NCBI RefSeq assembly: GCF_043290135.1
Contig: NC_134710.1
Coordinates: 462,001,376 to 462,065,375 of the forward strand
Reading direction: 5' to 3'
Origin: Rhipicephalus microplus
Taxonomy: Eukaryota; Arthropoda; Arachnida; Ixodida; Ixodidae
DNA: 64,000 nucleotides
The translations under genes and the position numbers were made by a program. Each line of letters opens with the position of its first letter. Position 1 is the stretch's first letter. Below, in pieces: positions 31,304-43,870 of the stretch. Below the pieces are notes generated by a model. That model ran no database searches. It was not told the DNA's origin and saw only the letters and a list, made by a program, of their open reading frames with translations.

Positions 31304-34300
31304 TCTTCTGCCGAAACCTTGGTTCCTTCAACCATGTGCTTCCTGTCGGGGGCGACGGGGCTCGGCAGGAACGCGGGGCGAAACGCTCAAGCACTGGCAA
31401 AAAGCTGACGCAAAAGAAAGTAATAAGTTGTTACTTATCATTTGTTTTACAAACCTAATCCGTCCTTGAATGTTAGGTTAAATACATGCAAGTACGAACG
31501 CTCGAACGTCACCAACGCGCGCGGATGCCGTCTACGTTGACACCAGACACGGAATATGCTAGGATTACCGCACAAAGCTCGCGCACTCATGTATACGCAC
31601 TCGTCGAAAGTCATTGCAGGCGTAAGCAAACCACGAAAAAAGCAAACAGAAACGGGGAAACAGGGCGCAACAGCGGGCGCAATAACGCGTGTCGTCGGAA
31701 GTCTTGAGTTTTTTTTTTTTTTACCAGCGAGATGATTCATAAACATTCAAGTGACTTCCGTGTACATGCGGGCAGCATCGTACTATGCTCTCACATCCAA
31801 TTACCGCCTTTAAGCCAACAAAAGCCATTAATGCAGTACGTCAAAGTGTCCGGTACACAGCCGTTTTTTTGTTTTTGTGTTTTTTTTACGTTTCCACGCG
31901 CGAAGGCTCGCGGCACAGTCGAGTATCGATGGAAGTTTCATTATGGCGTAAAGTTCACCTGGAAAGACCATCAAACACCTTTAGCAGTGCAGTAAGAATG
32001 TGCAATCAGCAAATCATCGCCTTTGATGAGTGATTACATCACCCACCACGTGCCCAACCACGCGCATGTAGCTTTAATATGTGACTGATAAAATAGGGAA
32101 ACACAGGCAACTGTGGGATACGACGGCTTCCGGTTCGACACACCACGTAAGATAGCAGCGGCACGCATGCATTTTTGTCCCGTTCCGTTGAAAAGAACAC
32201 CTCTCCGTGCACTGTCAGCGCCTTGAATGTTGCGAAAGCCATGAACAGTAAGGAAACTTTTCATCGCACCAAAATGCTCTGCACGTCTTTTATGCTGCTC
32301 AGGGGTACTCTCAGTCTTGCTAGCAGATTAGTCGATAAAGAAGACAGTTTCATTGTAGGATACTATATTTCAGATAAAAAAATCGCGATTTTAAAGATCT
32401 CAGGGGATGGTGCAGACTCTAGCAGTGTGTTAAGAGTTTGTTTCGGGATCGCCGCTTCAACCAAAATCGTCGGTCGATCGGCATGAGGCGCTGCATTTAT
32501 CGAGCGCGTTGAGATATCTTTCTTTTATAGTCTTCAGCGCACTATAAGATGCATTTCTTAGTCGAAGCCGGATGCTTATTGGGGCGCTCATCTTGGTCAA
32601 GCTGCGTGGCACGGCGGCAAAGAAACAATGCAGTCAGACATAGACGGCGCCGAAGAATCGAAACCCTGCGCTTGTTTAACGCACTTCTTGCTTTGTGTGC
32701 CGTCCTGACGCACAGTTTGACCAATATAAACGAAACGGACTTGTTGAGTGCTTCGTGTAAGCCTACTCTTGAGTTTTCGCATTTTTTGTCATACATATGG
32801 GTGCAAAGCCGGCGCTCATCTCATATGACAGATAGATTTCGCCCACGTTCCCATAGTATCTTAGCTAGGCGCACCTGCACAGCAATTTATTTCTGGTACA
32901 ATTGCATCAATGAATGTGTAAGCTTTTTATTAGTTGCAATACACACGTGTTTGTGATAAAGTGGTCTTTGCACACTCTGGATCCAACGTTCGGTACCCAA
33001 AGGGTACTTGTCGTTGCGGCTCTCTGCACAGCTGTGGCCCACCTTATTTTTTTCTTTTCCATTCTATTGGAATCGATACATGCGTTTGCCTTTCACGTTC
33101 GGGTTGGAGCAGGCAATGGCTGAACAACCGACCGTGGTTTAGCGGGACAAAGATAAACGGGCGACTGCGCACGCGGATCCTGAATAATTTGAGGCTTACG
33201 GTCGAACAATTCGCCGTCGTCTACTCTCCTTGAACCGGAAGCCGGCAGCAGACGGTTCATCCCACAAGCTCTCGCTCTTTGATTGGTCACCTATTGGGGA
33301 AAAGCAACAGCCCCGCTGACGTAGGCTACTGTTGAAAATGTCACTCAGACGTCCAGCTAAAACTGTAAATAGTAGAGAGTTTTAGTGCTGGGTACGCAAC
33401 CTCTTGGGGCGCCGCGGGCTTGGGGGTGCACGGAATTGCATAACCGGAATGCCTTATAGACTTGCACATTCATTCGTCAAATTGCTTGGAGGTTGTTTGA
33501 GGTGAGCATTGGTGTTGTTTGTACACTCAAAGGAGAAAAAAAAGAACTATGTTGTTGCTCTTTTCGAGTAGTCTCGTCTAGCAACGTATAGGACTACCTT
33601 TAAAGAGACACCTTTAATTCTCTTTTAGGTGTTACGCCTCTCCGAAGAGAGTATAATACTTTCCTAACCGAGTTGACGCGCCTCTTAAAACCGAGTCATA
33701 AACCTGGCGAGCCAAATTTCTGCGAAAAAATCATATCAGTAATTTTGTTTCAGGAGCGCCCAACGACAAAGACCACCATCAAGTTAAAGGACTGTCGTGG
33801 GAAAAATGGTACAGGTGGGCTTTGGTAAATTTTGTGTTTACTTTGTTTTCCATCACTACTTGGCATTTAAGCCGATACTAGGGGGTCTGTATCACGCGTT
33901 CTTTTATCTCTGCAATGAATCACTGCGTCAATCCAATTAATATGCGTCAAGCCGGTGATAATGAAGGGTCCACAAGTAGCCCCCCCCCCTCCGACAAGCC
34001 TAGTCACTTTTTTGTCCTTGTGAGCACTCCAATGTGAGAGCGGATTGCCGTCAATTCAGCATACCCTTCTTTAGAGCGCACCTGCGACGAAATGGAACAT
34101 GGAAAATAAACTGACTGCATAGATAAAGGAGTGACGATTGTTTTTTTAGAGTATAAAATAACTCCTTGGCATGAAACAAAAAAAAGGTCGTCGTTTCACA
34201 CAAATTGTAAATGTGGCTGCCATTTTTCCTTGAGAAAGTTTCGCATCGCCCGAGATCTATTTGTCGTCTCGCGCACATGAACCGCCAGGCTTGTCACCGG

Positions 34301-34381
34301 TGCCCACTTGGTCAGTCGGGAACGCAGTGGGCGTCTCCTCCACTGCAGGAGCTCGGGAAAGGTGTTGAGCTTCTGGAATCG

Positions 34382-34579
34382 CTAAGCCCCTGCTCTTTCG
34401 GGAAGTGCTTTCTGCTCACGAATCACGGCCTGCTTGAGCAATTCCTCGTAGAATCTTCGCCGCTTGCGACACGCCCTTCCAATCGGGGGGTTGATCGTGA
34501 CCCTTATGGCCGGGACGTAAACGGTAGCACCAGGCACGATCTCCAGCTCCCAGTTTTTGGCAGGGTCAGCGCTCTCCAT
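34382..34579 (-). other. Conserved 65-codon frame, unit 2 copy
   Basis: Intact, ATG to TAG. It groups with unit 3 in sequence (ADPAKN, VPAIRV, RACRKRRR) against units 1 and 4. Preceded on the minus strand by an acceptor-like TTTTCTTGATAG. Confidence 0.35.
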
Positions 34580-35024
34580 CTATCAAGAAAACGAGTGGTA
34601 CTGCAACAGCAAATCTGCACATCGAGCGCAGATTTGCGGCACGCATGAAAACGTGAGCTGCACGAAGGTCACATGCGTTCGTAGCGCCATAGATTCTTGA
34701 CACGTCAGTATTTTAAAAATTATTTTTACGATGTGAATGTCAAATAAACATACACACGGTATAAAGTGAATTACTTTCAATAAATCATTGAATAATAACA
34801 TGACAGGTATAAACCAAAAAGAGAAAACATTTTTTTCGTATGAGCCGCCATTCGCAGTTCGACTGAAGCCGGTAATAATGATGCCAAGCAATCCACACGG
34901 CTGGCCGTAGAAACGGAACAACGGCGTAACGTGTAACTCTGTGTAAACAGCGTACACAAAGACGACTTTTAGTTATCGACGTCAAATGTTCCCGACAGAG
35001 TTCATGCCTGAAGGCTCCGGCAAC

Positions 35025-35225
35025 CACGTTTCTCAGCAACACCGCCGACAAGTTGCGAGCGATGGCGGGCCATTTCGAACCATCTTCAAAAGGGTCCACG
35101 GCCAGCACCGGACGTATCAGAAAAATGTCGACCTCGGGCGTGAAGTAAACCTTCCGCTGCGCCGCTTCGCTGGAGGCAGCATCTTTGGAAGTGGCCGATC
35201 CATGCTGTCCGAGCTTTGGCACCTT
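35025..35225 (-). pseudogene. Myb/SANT-like domain fragment, unit 2 copy (uninterrupted)
   Basis: The best-preserved copy. The minus-strand frame reads AASSEAAQRKVYFTPEVD, IFLIRPVLAVDPFEDGSKW and PAIARNLSAVLLRNV without interruption, then continues into sequence with no domain similarity. No in-frame ATG is present; the frame opens with GTG at 35,225. The C-terminal half of the domain is missing, so it is an exon or fragment rather than a complete gene. In related tick proteins the domain is a DNA-binding Myb/SANT-like fold, and its biological role here is unknown. Confidence 0.5.
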
Positions 35226-36579
35226 TGTGCTTAGCAGTCGAGCTGGTGGCTCTGGTCAGCCTCGGCTTGGCTCGCCGTGAAGCTGGGTGACGTCACGGGT
35301 AACATGCTGCGCCAAAAGCGTCAGCATGTGCGCCCGGGGCAGCTTATCTCCGCTAGGAGGGAAGGGGTGGTATCGTTGTGTTTGGCCGCACGGACGCACG
35401 GCCCCAGCGATCTAGCGACGCATGTTCGAGGGGTTTCGCGCATGTGGAATACCGGCGCCCTAACGTCCTGGTTACGCATGTCGCTTGGGTACCCCGCACT
35501 TAAAACTCTTTTTTTTTAGCAGTGCGCTCTCCATTAACAGGCAGGCAGTGTCCATGTCCGCTTGGAGCACGGAGCCTGACATGACCGCCACCAAAGATGC
35601 GCATGTTCGCTGGAACTCAACACTATAACACCCCCGAGCTAAGCGAGTAGCTCAAACAACGCTACGCATTCTTAAAGACGAAGAGAGGAGCAGGCGGGGG
35701 CGCCGCATTGGCGGCGTGGCGAGCGAGCAAAACCGCCACGACGCCGCCGAATGGCAAACGCGCGATTCGACATGGGTTCCAGTAGAAAGGCGCTTCACGA
35801 GCGTGCTGCGAGTTCTTTAGGAATGCTGATTTTCTTTTTTTTTTTGCCTCTACCTTGAAAAGGGGTTTGAGTGACTACACGAAGGGCACCACGGTGCTAT
35901 GAACCACTTTTGAAGTTTTGTTTTAATAGGGTACTTCGTCTGTTGATGCTATTCCTAGAATTGAATTTTCGGTAAGTTAGCAGTTTTTCAGCTTTCTTTT
36001 CTCTAGTACAACCTCGAACGTTACGGACATAATTCTATATAGTGAAATTGTATTTCATCATGTTTTCTAGGTCATAATTTTATCACTTTCTTTAAATACG
36101 TCCTCTTTTGCTTTGTTGGCCAGCTTATAGAGCATTTGTTCTATCAGACGCAGCGTTAAGGTGCTGTGGTGTGTCACGAGTGCTTTTGCGTTGACCCTGC
36201 TTTTTGCTATCACTCCTATTTTCGCCTGCAACTATATACCTTCAAAGTGGTAATGTAGGTATTTCGAGCAATCTTATTATTCTACTAACGCACTGATATA
36301 ATAAACGATACGTCACCAACACGCACACGCACCTTGGCAATCGTAGTGTGTTTTCGAATGTGCGACTTGCTCACAAGCTACGGCTTTGAACGTGTGGCGT
36401 CAAAGGTTTTAAATTATTCACCAGCGGGCGCAAGGGCCGTGTCTTGACAGACGCCTTCAGCAGTGATTGATTTCGCCACCGCTGTGTTTAATTCGGGCAC
36501 AAGCGCACTAAATAAGCCGACATCTAGACGATTTCTTGCCGGGACCTCACAGTGTGTACCTGCTTGGGTACCATCACAA

Positions 36580-36600
36580 CTAGAAATGCAAAATTTCTAG
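36580..36600. repeat. Hairpin at the unit 2/3 junction
   Basis: CTAGAAAT, five-base loop GCAAA, ATTTCTAG: an 8-bp perfect stem that ends exactly at the last base of unit 2. Slightly degraded forms end units 1 (27,700) and 3 (45,233). Confidence 0.85.
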
Positions 36601-37743
36601 TGGATGATGTGGTATTTCGGGTGGTTATCTTTCTTGTTTGGAAGAAATTTGAAAATTGCATCGGCACGCCACCTCTTGGAGGGGCGATTGGTTTTGAGAA
36701 GGCGAGGAGTTCCCATGAATTTGGTAGCTTATTCGGCGGCCATGCCAGCCACTCACCACCGAGCCCAACAAGGGGACGCTGCGAGACGCGTAGGAGACGC
36801 AAGCGCCATCCGTACATGGCCGCTATAACCTAATATATCTACTTAAGGTTGGATATCTAAACCAGGTTAACCCTTGCCGCCGAGAATTGTGGAAGTAAAA
36901 AGAAGTGAGGAGAGGACAGGAAAGAATAAAAGTAGTAGAAAAAACGAATATGGAAAGAGAGAAGGAGACAGGAAGAGGCGACTGTCGATTTCTCCTGGGT
37001 GGGTCAACCAAGGGGTGCAGTCTACATGAAACCGGGGCCAAAGGGGTGTGTTGCCTCTGCTGGGAGGCCTTAAAGGTCGAATCACCCAGCGTCAGCTCAA
37101 CCCCCAGGATCTCGTTTTTCATGGACACGGCAGAGCCACGCACGGCTAGGCGTGGGGGGGAGCCAAAACTCCCGCGTTAGCTCGGGCCCGTGGTGTCGCT
37201 ACACAACAAACGCCTACTTGCGCAGGCGCCCCTGCGGGGTTCGAAAAGAAGTCACATACATAGTTATACGTATGTTCACTCGGGTCAATGGCGGCAAGGT
37301 TTGAGGCGATGGCTTCGTGTCGCACACAACGCAGACAACTTGGACAAACAGGGATCGAGCAAGTGTCGTAGTAGGTGCCACGTTCTCTTGAAGCTAATCT
37401 GCCCATCGAGACTGTTATATAGGTGACCACACTGCTGTCTCGCGAGGGCGAGGCTGTGGATGTCGATGTCGCACGCTAGCGCTTCAATGCGGTGGCGTAA
37501 TTTCTTGTTGTGACGCTTCCGGTGCCACCTGTGCATGAGGCCAGCGTGTGCGTCCCACATGGGGGGGAGGCGAGAGTTGGTATTGGGCATGTCGGTGGTA
37601 GACTCCATTTCACAGGTTATGACTTGCACGTGATCTTGCAAAGAAGCGATTCATTCATGAATGTCCGTAATGGTGTCGGAGGCTTGTTCCTTATACAACT
37701 ACGGAATTTCAGCCAATCAGTAATGGGAGCTATGGGTTTTGGC

Positions 37744-38430
37744 TTAATTCTTGCTCAGGTGCGTTGGTATTGTTATCGTGAGGATGCTGTGGTCACTGCC
37801 CACTAACAGGCCTGTGTTGTTCCAAGTAGCACGCGTAAGAATCTTGCACAGTGTTAGGTACGGCGTTGTGTCACGGCACACACTTTTGCCTATGCGTGTG
37901 GGTGGCTGCTGCAGATCGTTAAGTAGGGCAAGGCGAAGGTTTTGTACTAACGACCATAGCTCTCTGCCTTTCGGATTCGTGTGCGTGTAGCCCCAATCGG
38001 GATGTCCTATATTAAAGTCGCCGAGCAAGAGCAGCTGCGCGTCTCCGACAAGAGCGATCGTCAGAAGTCTGTCGCTTTCTCACGGGGTGAAATGTATACA
38101 CATTTAGGACGAAGAGGACTTGCCTGTGCGTTTGCGTGGTAGAATCTCTACGATGGTATGCTGATTGCCCGTTACTTCCGATTCTTGCTGTACAGCTGTG
38201 AGGCTGCTGTGAACGAGCGTGGATGTGCAGGGGGAAGTATGCGTATTAAGCTGATGGTTGGCCACGTAACCGGGGAGGGTAGAGAGAGTAGACGTCTCTC
38301 GCAAGGCGATAACATCCGGGGCTGGTTCCGCAGCCTTCGGATCAGCTTGCAGTTATTGTACGAGCTGCTGCAGGTTGCTCTGTTTTTTACAGTACCCTTT
38401 TGTATTTCCACTACCATATGGTCAGAGTGG
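37744..38430 (-). pseudogene. LINE-B ORF2 endonuclease, unit 3
   Basis: The open stretch 38,028-37,744 contains LGDFNIGHPDWGYTH, RDTTPYLTLC and GSDHSIL. The N-terminal part carries METSTLSTLPGYVANH-like sequence in shifted frame. Between endonuclease and linker this copy keeps the 42-bp segment (37,680-37,722) absent from units 1 and 2. Confidence 0.75.
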
Positions 38431-38442
38431 GACACCCTATGA

Positions 38443-40249
38443 TTAGGCCATTGCAGGCTTGGGGCCCGCCTGCAGCGTGGCAAGTTCGCCGAACGTGGGC
38501 GGAAGGTCGCGGTGCTCGAGCCGGGCATGGATTTCGGCGGTAGAGGACTCCGTGTAATTTTTGAGAGCATTCAGTGACTTATTGGTGGCTTTCATATAAC
38601 TCTTCAGTGCGTTTAGTGAGGTGTTCGTGTCTGCAATGCCTTGTTGCTGAGTGTTGAAACGGACTTCGCATTTCGCGTCTAGGCTCGTGACAGCCATAGA
38701 TACTGCTTTGACACTGCTGTAGCGATATCAGTTTTGGCATGAAGCGACGCGGTGGAGGTGTTTGCATTGCGCTTACCCGCGGGCTGCGATTGTGGCTGGG
38801 ATGGGGAAGAGACCGCCTCCATTGGTTCCGTCGCGGCTGATTGCGCAAGGGTTTTGTCTTGCTTTGCTTCTAACGACTGGATGTATTGTGGGAGGTTTCC
38901 AATCTGGGACATTAGTTAAGAGAGTTGAGACTGCTGCGAGGAAAGTTGTGCCTTAAGGGAGGAGTTCTCCCTGACCAACTCCCTCACCTGAGGAGCCTGC
39001 GACAACATCGGTGACGCTTTGAACGACGCTGGGGGTTCTTATGCCAAAGCAAGCTTCTAGGGACCAGGCACGGATGATGACTGTCACAATCTCTGGGACG
39101 AACCAGGGGAGGAGGAGAGAGGCGTTGAGAATGAGTTCAGGTAGCTAGCGGAACAGGACCATGATCGGGACTTGGACCTGCACTTGAAGGTAGGGGCCTG
39201 GACCGGGACCTCGACCGGGACCGGCCACGGTTGCGGGGTCTGGAATGGTCGGTTTGTTGCTGCCGCTGCGGCTGGCCGAGAGGCCGGTTCGACTGCTCTT
39301 GGGACGGTGAGTGACTGGTGCAATGAATTGATGGCTGCTGCAGTTGTGGCTCTTCGTCGGGTGCTGGCGCCGGTGCGTAGCCGGACGGGGTAGGCTTCCT
39401 AACGAAACGGTATTTGTAGTTCGAATTTTTTTTTGTGTGACCGCCCTTACAAACAATGCAGCGGGCATGGCATGTCCATTGGGTGTCCTGTGGGACCGGA
39501 GGGTGTTCCTCACCACAATGTGCACAGCAGTTGCATTTTGGATCAGGGCAAACGTCAGTTCGATGGCCCACCTTGCGGCAGTTAAAGCATGCTTCTTCTC
39601 TTGGGTATCAGGGGTAGAGGCGAAGGCAGACGCCTTGATATAATATCCATCGTGGCAAACAATCTCCAAGCATGGTGACGAGTACGTGGCTGGTCCGTCC
39701 CGTGCGACGGCCACCCACGACAGGCATAGTTAGGTTGCTCTCTTGCAAGTCTTTCAAGATTTCTGCACCAGTAAAGCTGTCGTAGGCATTCAACATGATG
39801 CCAAGAAATGCATCGTCGGGTGTTGTGGTGTAAACGTGAAATTCATTGGTCTGGACTCCAATCTGCAAGGACATGATGCGAAGGTAGGCTTGTGTTTGTA
39901 CGGATTCTCGCACACTAAGGGTAAGAGTGTTGTTTGTGGGGTGAACCCGCACTTTGTCGCGGGACGCTGGGGGCTGGTCTGGTAGCGACGCGGCCTTTAG
40001 CAGAGCTTCGTACAATTGCCGTGGCGGCAGCTTCGTAAGGTCGACAGGAGTTTTTGGCCGTCCCAAGATGTTGATGGCGTAAGGCAGTCGACCGTGTCTT
40101 CCCAGGGATGGCGGGCGCAGTTTCAGGTCGTTACGTAGGGGCGTTGCTTGCTGGGTGCCGTTCAGGTGCAGCGTTGCCTGGTGGAGCTCGAGGTGTCGCT
40201 TCTCCTGGGCGCGAAAACCAGGCGATGGCTGCCAACAGCCGTTCACCAA
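38443..40249 (-). pseudogene. LINE-B ORF1, unit 3 (one nonsense codon over >370 codons)
   Basis: ATG at 40,249. The frame is open through the conserved N-terminal region to a single TGA at 39,610-39,608 (LYP-stop-YPREEACFN). It then stays in the same frame through CCHC knuckle, second Cys/His cluster and Arg-Ser-rich stretch to 39,137. This shows that the ancestral ORF1 joined these parts in one protein. The heptad-rich part (about 38,912-38,450) carries a one-base deletion near 38,709 (SKQYLWL). Like unit 2 it lacks the 14-bp duplication. Confidence 0.8.
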
Positions 40250-43018
40250 TCTTCTGCCGAAACCTTGGTTCCTTCAACCATGTACTCCGTGTCGGGCGTG
40301 ACGGGGCTCGGCAGGATCGCGGGGGGAAACGCTCAAGCACTGGCAAAAAGCTGACGCAAAAGAAAGTAATAAGTTGTTACTTATCATTTGTTTTACAAAC
40401 CTAACCCGTCCTTGAATGTTCGGTTAAATACATGCAAGTACGAACGCTCGAACGTCACCAACGCGCGCGGATGCCGTCTACGTTGACACCAGACACGGAA
40501 TATGCTAGAATTACCGCACAAAGCTCACGCACTCATGTATACTCACTCGTCGAAAGTCATTGCAGGCGTGAGCAAACCACGAAAACAGCAAACAGAAACG
40601 GGGAAACAGGGCGCAACAGCGGGCGCAAAAACGCGCGTCGTCGGAAGTCTTGAGCTTTTTTTTTACCAGCGAGATGTTTCATAAACATTCAAGTGACTTC
40701 CGTGTACATGCGGGCAGCATCGTACTATTCTTGCACATCCAATTACCACCTTTAATCCAACAAAAGCCATTATATGCAGTACGTCAAAGTGTCCGGTACA
40801 CAGCCGTTTTTTGTTTTTGTGTTTTTTTACGTTTCCACGCGCGGAGGCACGCGGCACAGTCGAGTATCGATGGAAGTGTCATTATGGCGGAAAGTTCACC
40901 TGAAAAGACCATCAAACACCTTTAGCAGTGCAGTAAGAATGTGCAATCAGCAAATTATCGCCTTTGATGAGTGATTACATTACCCACCACGTGCCCAACC
41001 ACAGCGCATGTAGCTTTAATAGGTGACTGTTAAAATAGGGAAACGCAGGCAACTGTGGGATACGATGGCTTCCGGTTCGACACACCACGTGGGTTAGCAG
41101 CGGCCCGCATGCACTTTTGTACCATTCCGTTGAAAAGAACACCTCTCCGTGCAATGTCAGCGCTTTGAAAGTTGCGAAAGCCATGAACAGTAAGAAAACT
41201 TTTTATCGCACCAAAATGCTCTGCAATGGTTTTATGCTGCTCATGGGTACTGTCAGTCTTGCTAGCAGGTCAGTCGATACAGAAGACACTTTCATTGTAT
41301 GATAATATATTTCAGATAAAAAATCGCTATTTTAAAGATCTCAGGGGATGGTGCAGACTCTAGCAGTGTGTTAAGAGTTTGTTTCAGGATCGCCGCTTCA
41401 ACCGAAACCGTCTGTTGATCGGCATGAGGCGCTGCTTTTATCGAGCGCGTTGACATATCTTTCTTTTATAGTCTTCAGCGCACTATAAGATGCTTTTCTT
41501 AGTCGAAGCCGGATGCTTATTGGGGCGCTCATCTTGGTCAAGCTGCGTGGCACGGCGGCAAATAAACAATGCAGTCAGACATAGACGGCGCCGAAGAATC
41601 GAAACCATGCGCTTGTTTAACGCACTTTTTGCTTTGTGTGCCGTCCTGACGCACAGTTTGACAAAGATAAACGCAGACGGACTTGTTGAGTGCTTCGTGT
41701 AAGCGTATTCTTGAGTGAAGTTTTCGCGTTTTTTGTCATACATATGGGTGCAATGCCGGCGCTCATCTCATATGACAGATAGATTTCGCCCACCTTCCCA
41801 TAATATCTTAGCTAGGCGCACCTGCACGGCAATTTATTTCTGGTACAATTGCACCAATGAATGTGTAAGCTTTTTATTAATTGGAATACACACGTGTTTG
41901 TGATAAAGTGGTCTTTGCACACTCTGGATCCAACGTTCGGTACTCAAAGGCTACTTGTCGCTGCGGCTCTCTGCACAGCTGTGGCCCGCCTCATTTTTTT
42001 TCTTTCTCCATTCTATGGGAATCGATACATGCGTTTGCCTTTCACGCTCGGGTTGGAGCAGGCAATGGCTGAACAACCGACCGTGGTTTAGCAGGACAAA
42101 GATAAACGGGCACACTTGCACATTTATTCTTCAAAATGCTTGGAGGTTGTTTGTGGTGAGCATTCGTGATGTACACTCAGAGGAGAAAAAAAACGACTAC
42201 GTTGTTGCTTTTTTCGAGTAGTCTCGTCTAGCAACGTATAGGACTTTCTTTAAAGAGACGCTTCTAACTCTTTTTTAGGTGTTACGCCTCTCCGAAGAGA
42301 GTATAATACTTTCCTAACCGAGTTGACGCGGCTTTTAAAACCGAGTCATAAACCTGGCGAGCCAAATCTGTGCAAAAAAATCATATCAGTAATTTCGTTT
42401 TAGGAGCGCCGAACGAGAACGACCACCATCAAGTTAAATGTACTGTCGTGGAAAAAATGGTACAAATGGGCTTCGGTAAATTTTGTGTTTACTTTGTTTT
42501 CCATCACTACTTGGCATTTAAGCCGATGCTATGGGGTCTGTATCACCTGTTCTTCTCGTCAATGAATCACCGCGTTTATCGAATTCATATGCGTGAAGCC
42601 GGTGATAATAAAGGGTCCTCAAATAGCCCCCCCCCCCCTCCGACAAGCCTTGTCACTTTTTTGTCCTTGTGAGCACTGCAATATGAGAGCGGATATCCGT
42701 CACACTCAGCATACCCTTCTTTAGAGCGCACCCGCGACGAAATGGAGCATGGAAATAAACTGACTGCATAGATGAACGAGTGACGATTGTTTTTTCAGAG
42801 TATAAAATAACTCCGTGGCATGAAACAAAAAAAAGGCTGTCGTTTTACACAAATTGTAAATGTGGCTACCATTTTTCCTTGAGAAAGTTTCGCATCGCCC
42901 GAGATCTATTTGTAGTCTCGCGCACACGAACCGCCAGGCTTGTCACCGGTGCCCACTTGGTCACTCGGGAACTCAGCGGGCGTCTCCTCCACTGCAGGAG
43001 CTCCAGCTTCTGGAATCG

Positions 43019-43216
43019 CTAAGCCCCTGCTCCTTCGGGAAGTGCTTTCTGCTCACGAATCACGGCCTGCTTGAGCAATTCCTCGTAGAATCTTCGCCGC
43101 TTGCGACACGCCCTTCCAATCGGGGGGTTGATCGTGACCCTTATGGCCGGGACGTAAACGGGAGCACCAGGCACGATCTCCAGCTCCCCGTTTTTGGCAG
43201 GGTCAGCGCTCTCCAT
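43019..43216 (-). other. Conserved 65-codon frame, unit 3 copy
   Basis: Intact. It differs from unit 2 at only three residues (Trp to Gly at position 10, Thr to Pro, Arg to Gly near the end). No family recognised. Confidence 0.35.
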
Positions 43217-43662
43217 CTATCTAGAAAACGAGTGGTACTGCAACAGCAAATCTGCACATCGAGCGCAGATTTGCGGCACGCATGAAAACGTGAGCTGCAC
43301 GAAGGTCACATGCGTTCGTAGCGCCATAGATTCTTGACACTTCAGTATTTTAAAAATTATTTTTATGATGTGAATGTCAAATAAACATACACACGGTATA
43401 AAGTTAATTACTTTCAATAAATCTTTGATTAATAATATGACAGTTATAAACCGAAAAGAGAAAACATTTTTTTCGTATGGGCCGCCATTTGCAGTTCGAC
43501 TGAAGCCGCTAATAATGATGCCAAGCAATGCAGACGGCTGGTCGTAGAAACGGAACAACGGTGTCACGTGAAACTCTGTGTAAACAACGTATACAAACAC
43601 GACTTTTAGTTATCGACTTCAATTGTTCCCGACAGAGTTCATGCCTGAAGGCTCCGGGCAAC

Positions 43663-43870
43663 CACGTTTCTCAGCAACACCGCTGCAAGTTGCGAGCGAT
43701 GGCGGGCCATTTTGAACCATCTTCAAAAGGGTCCATGGCGAGCACTTGACGTATCAGAAAAATATCGACCTCGGGCGTGAAGTAAAACCTTCCGCTGCAC
43801 TGCTTAGCTAGAGGGGGCATCTTTGGAGGTGGCTGATCCATGCTGTCCGAGATTTGGCGCCTTTGTGCTT
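43663..43870 (-). pseudogene. Myb/SANT-like domain fragment, unit 3 copy
   Basis: Domain frame reads FYFTPEVDIFLIRQVLAMDP and FEDGSKWPAIARNL. It is then shifted by a small deletion (CGCTGCAAG against CGCCGACAAG). As in unit 1, an extra A before the domain separates it from the upstream frame. Confidence 0.45.

Larger units (their letters stand above)
27701..36600. repeat. Segmental tandem repeat, unit 2 (8,900 bp)
   Basis: Starts with TGGATGATGTGG fused directly to the AAATTTCTAG end of unit 1. It contains LINE-A 5' end 27,701-28,327, LINE-B 5' half 28,328 to ~31,430, a C-tract at 33,980, the 65-codon frame 34,382-34,579, the Myb/SANT-like fragment 35,025-35,225 and AT-rich DNA to 36,600. 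The intervening stretches (31,430-34,380 and 35,230-36,600) hold no recognised gene. Confidence 0.92.

Noticed and set aside
27701..36600. The 8.9-kb unit as one giant transposon
   Set aside because: Its ends are not inverted or LTR-like, and its left edge cuts a LINE ORF. No target duplication flanks the array, and the fourth copy has a different left boundary.
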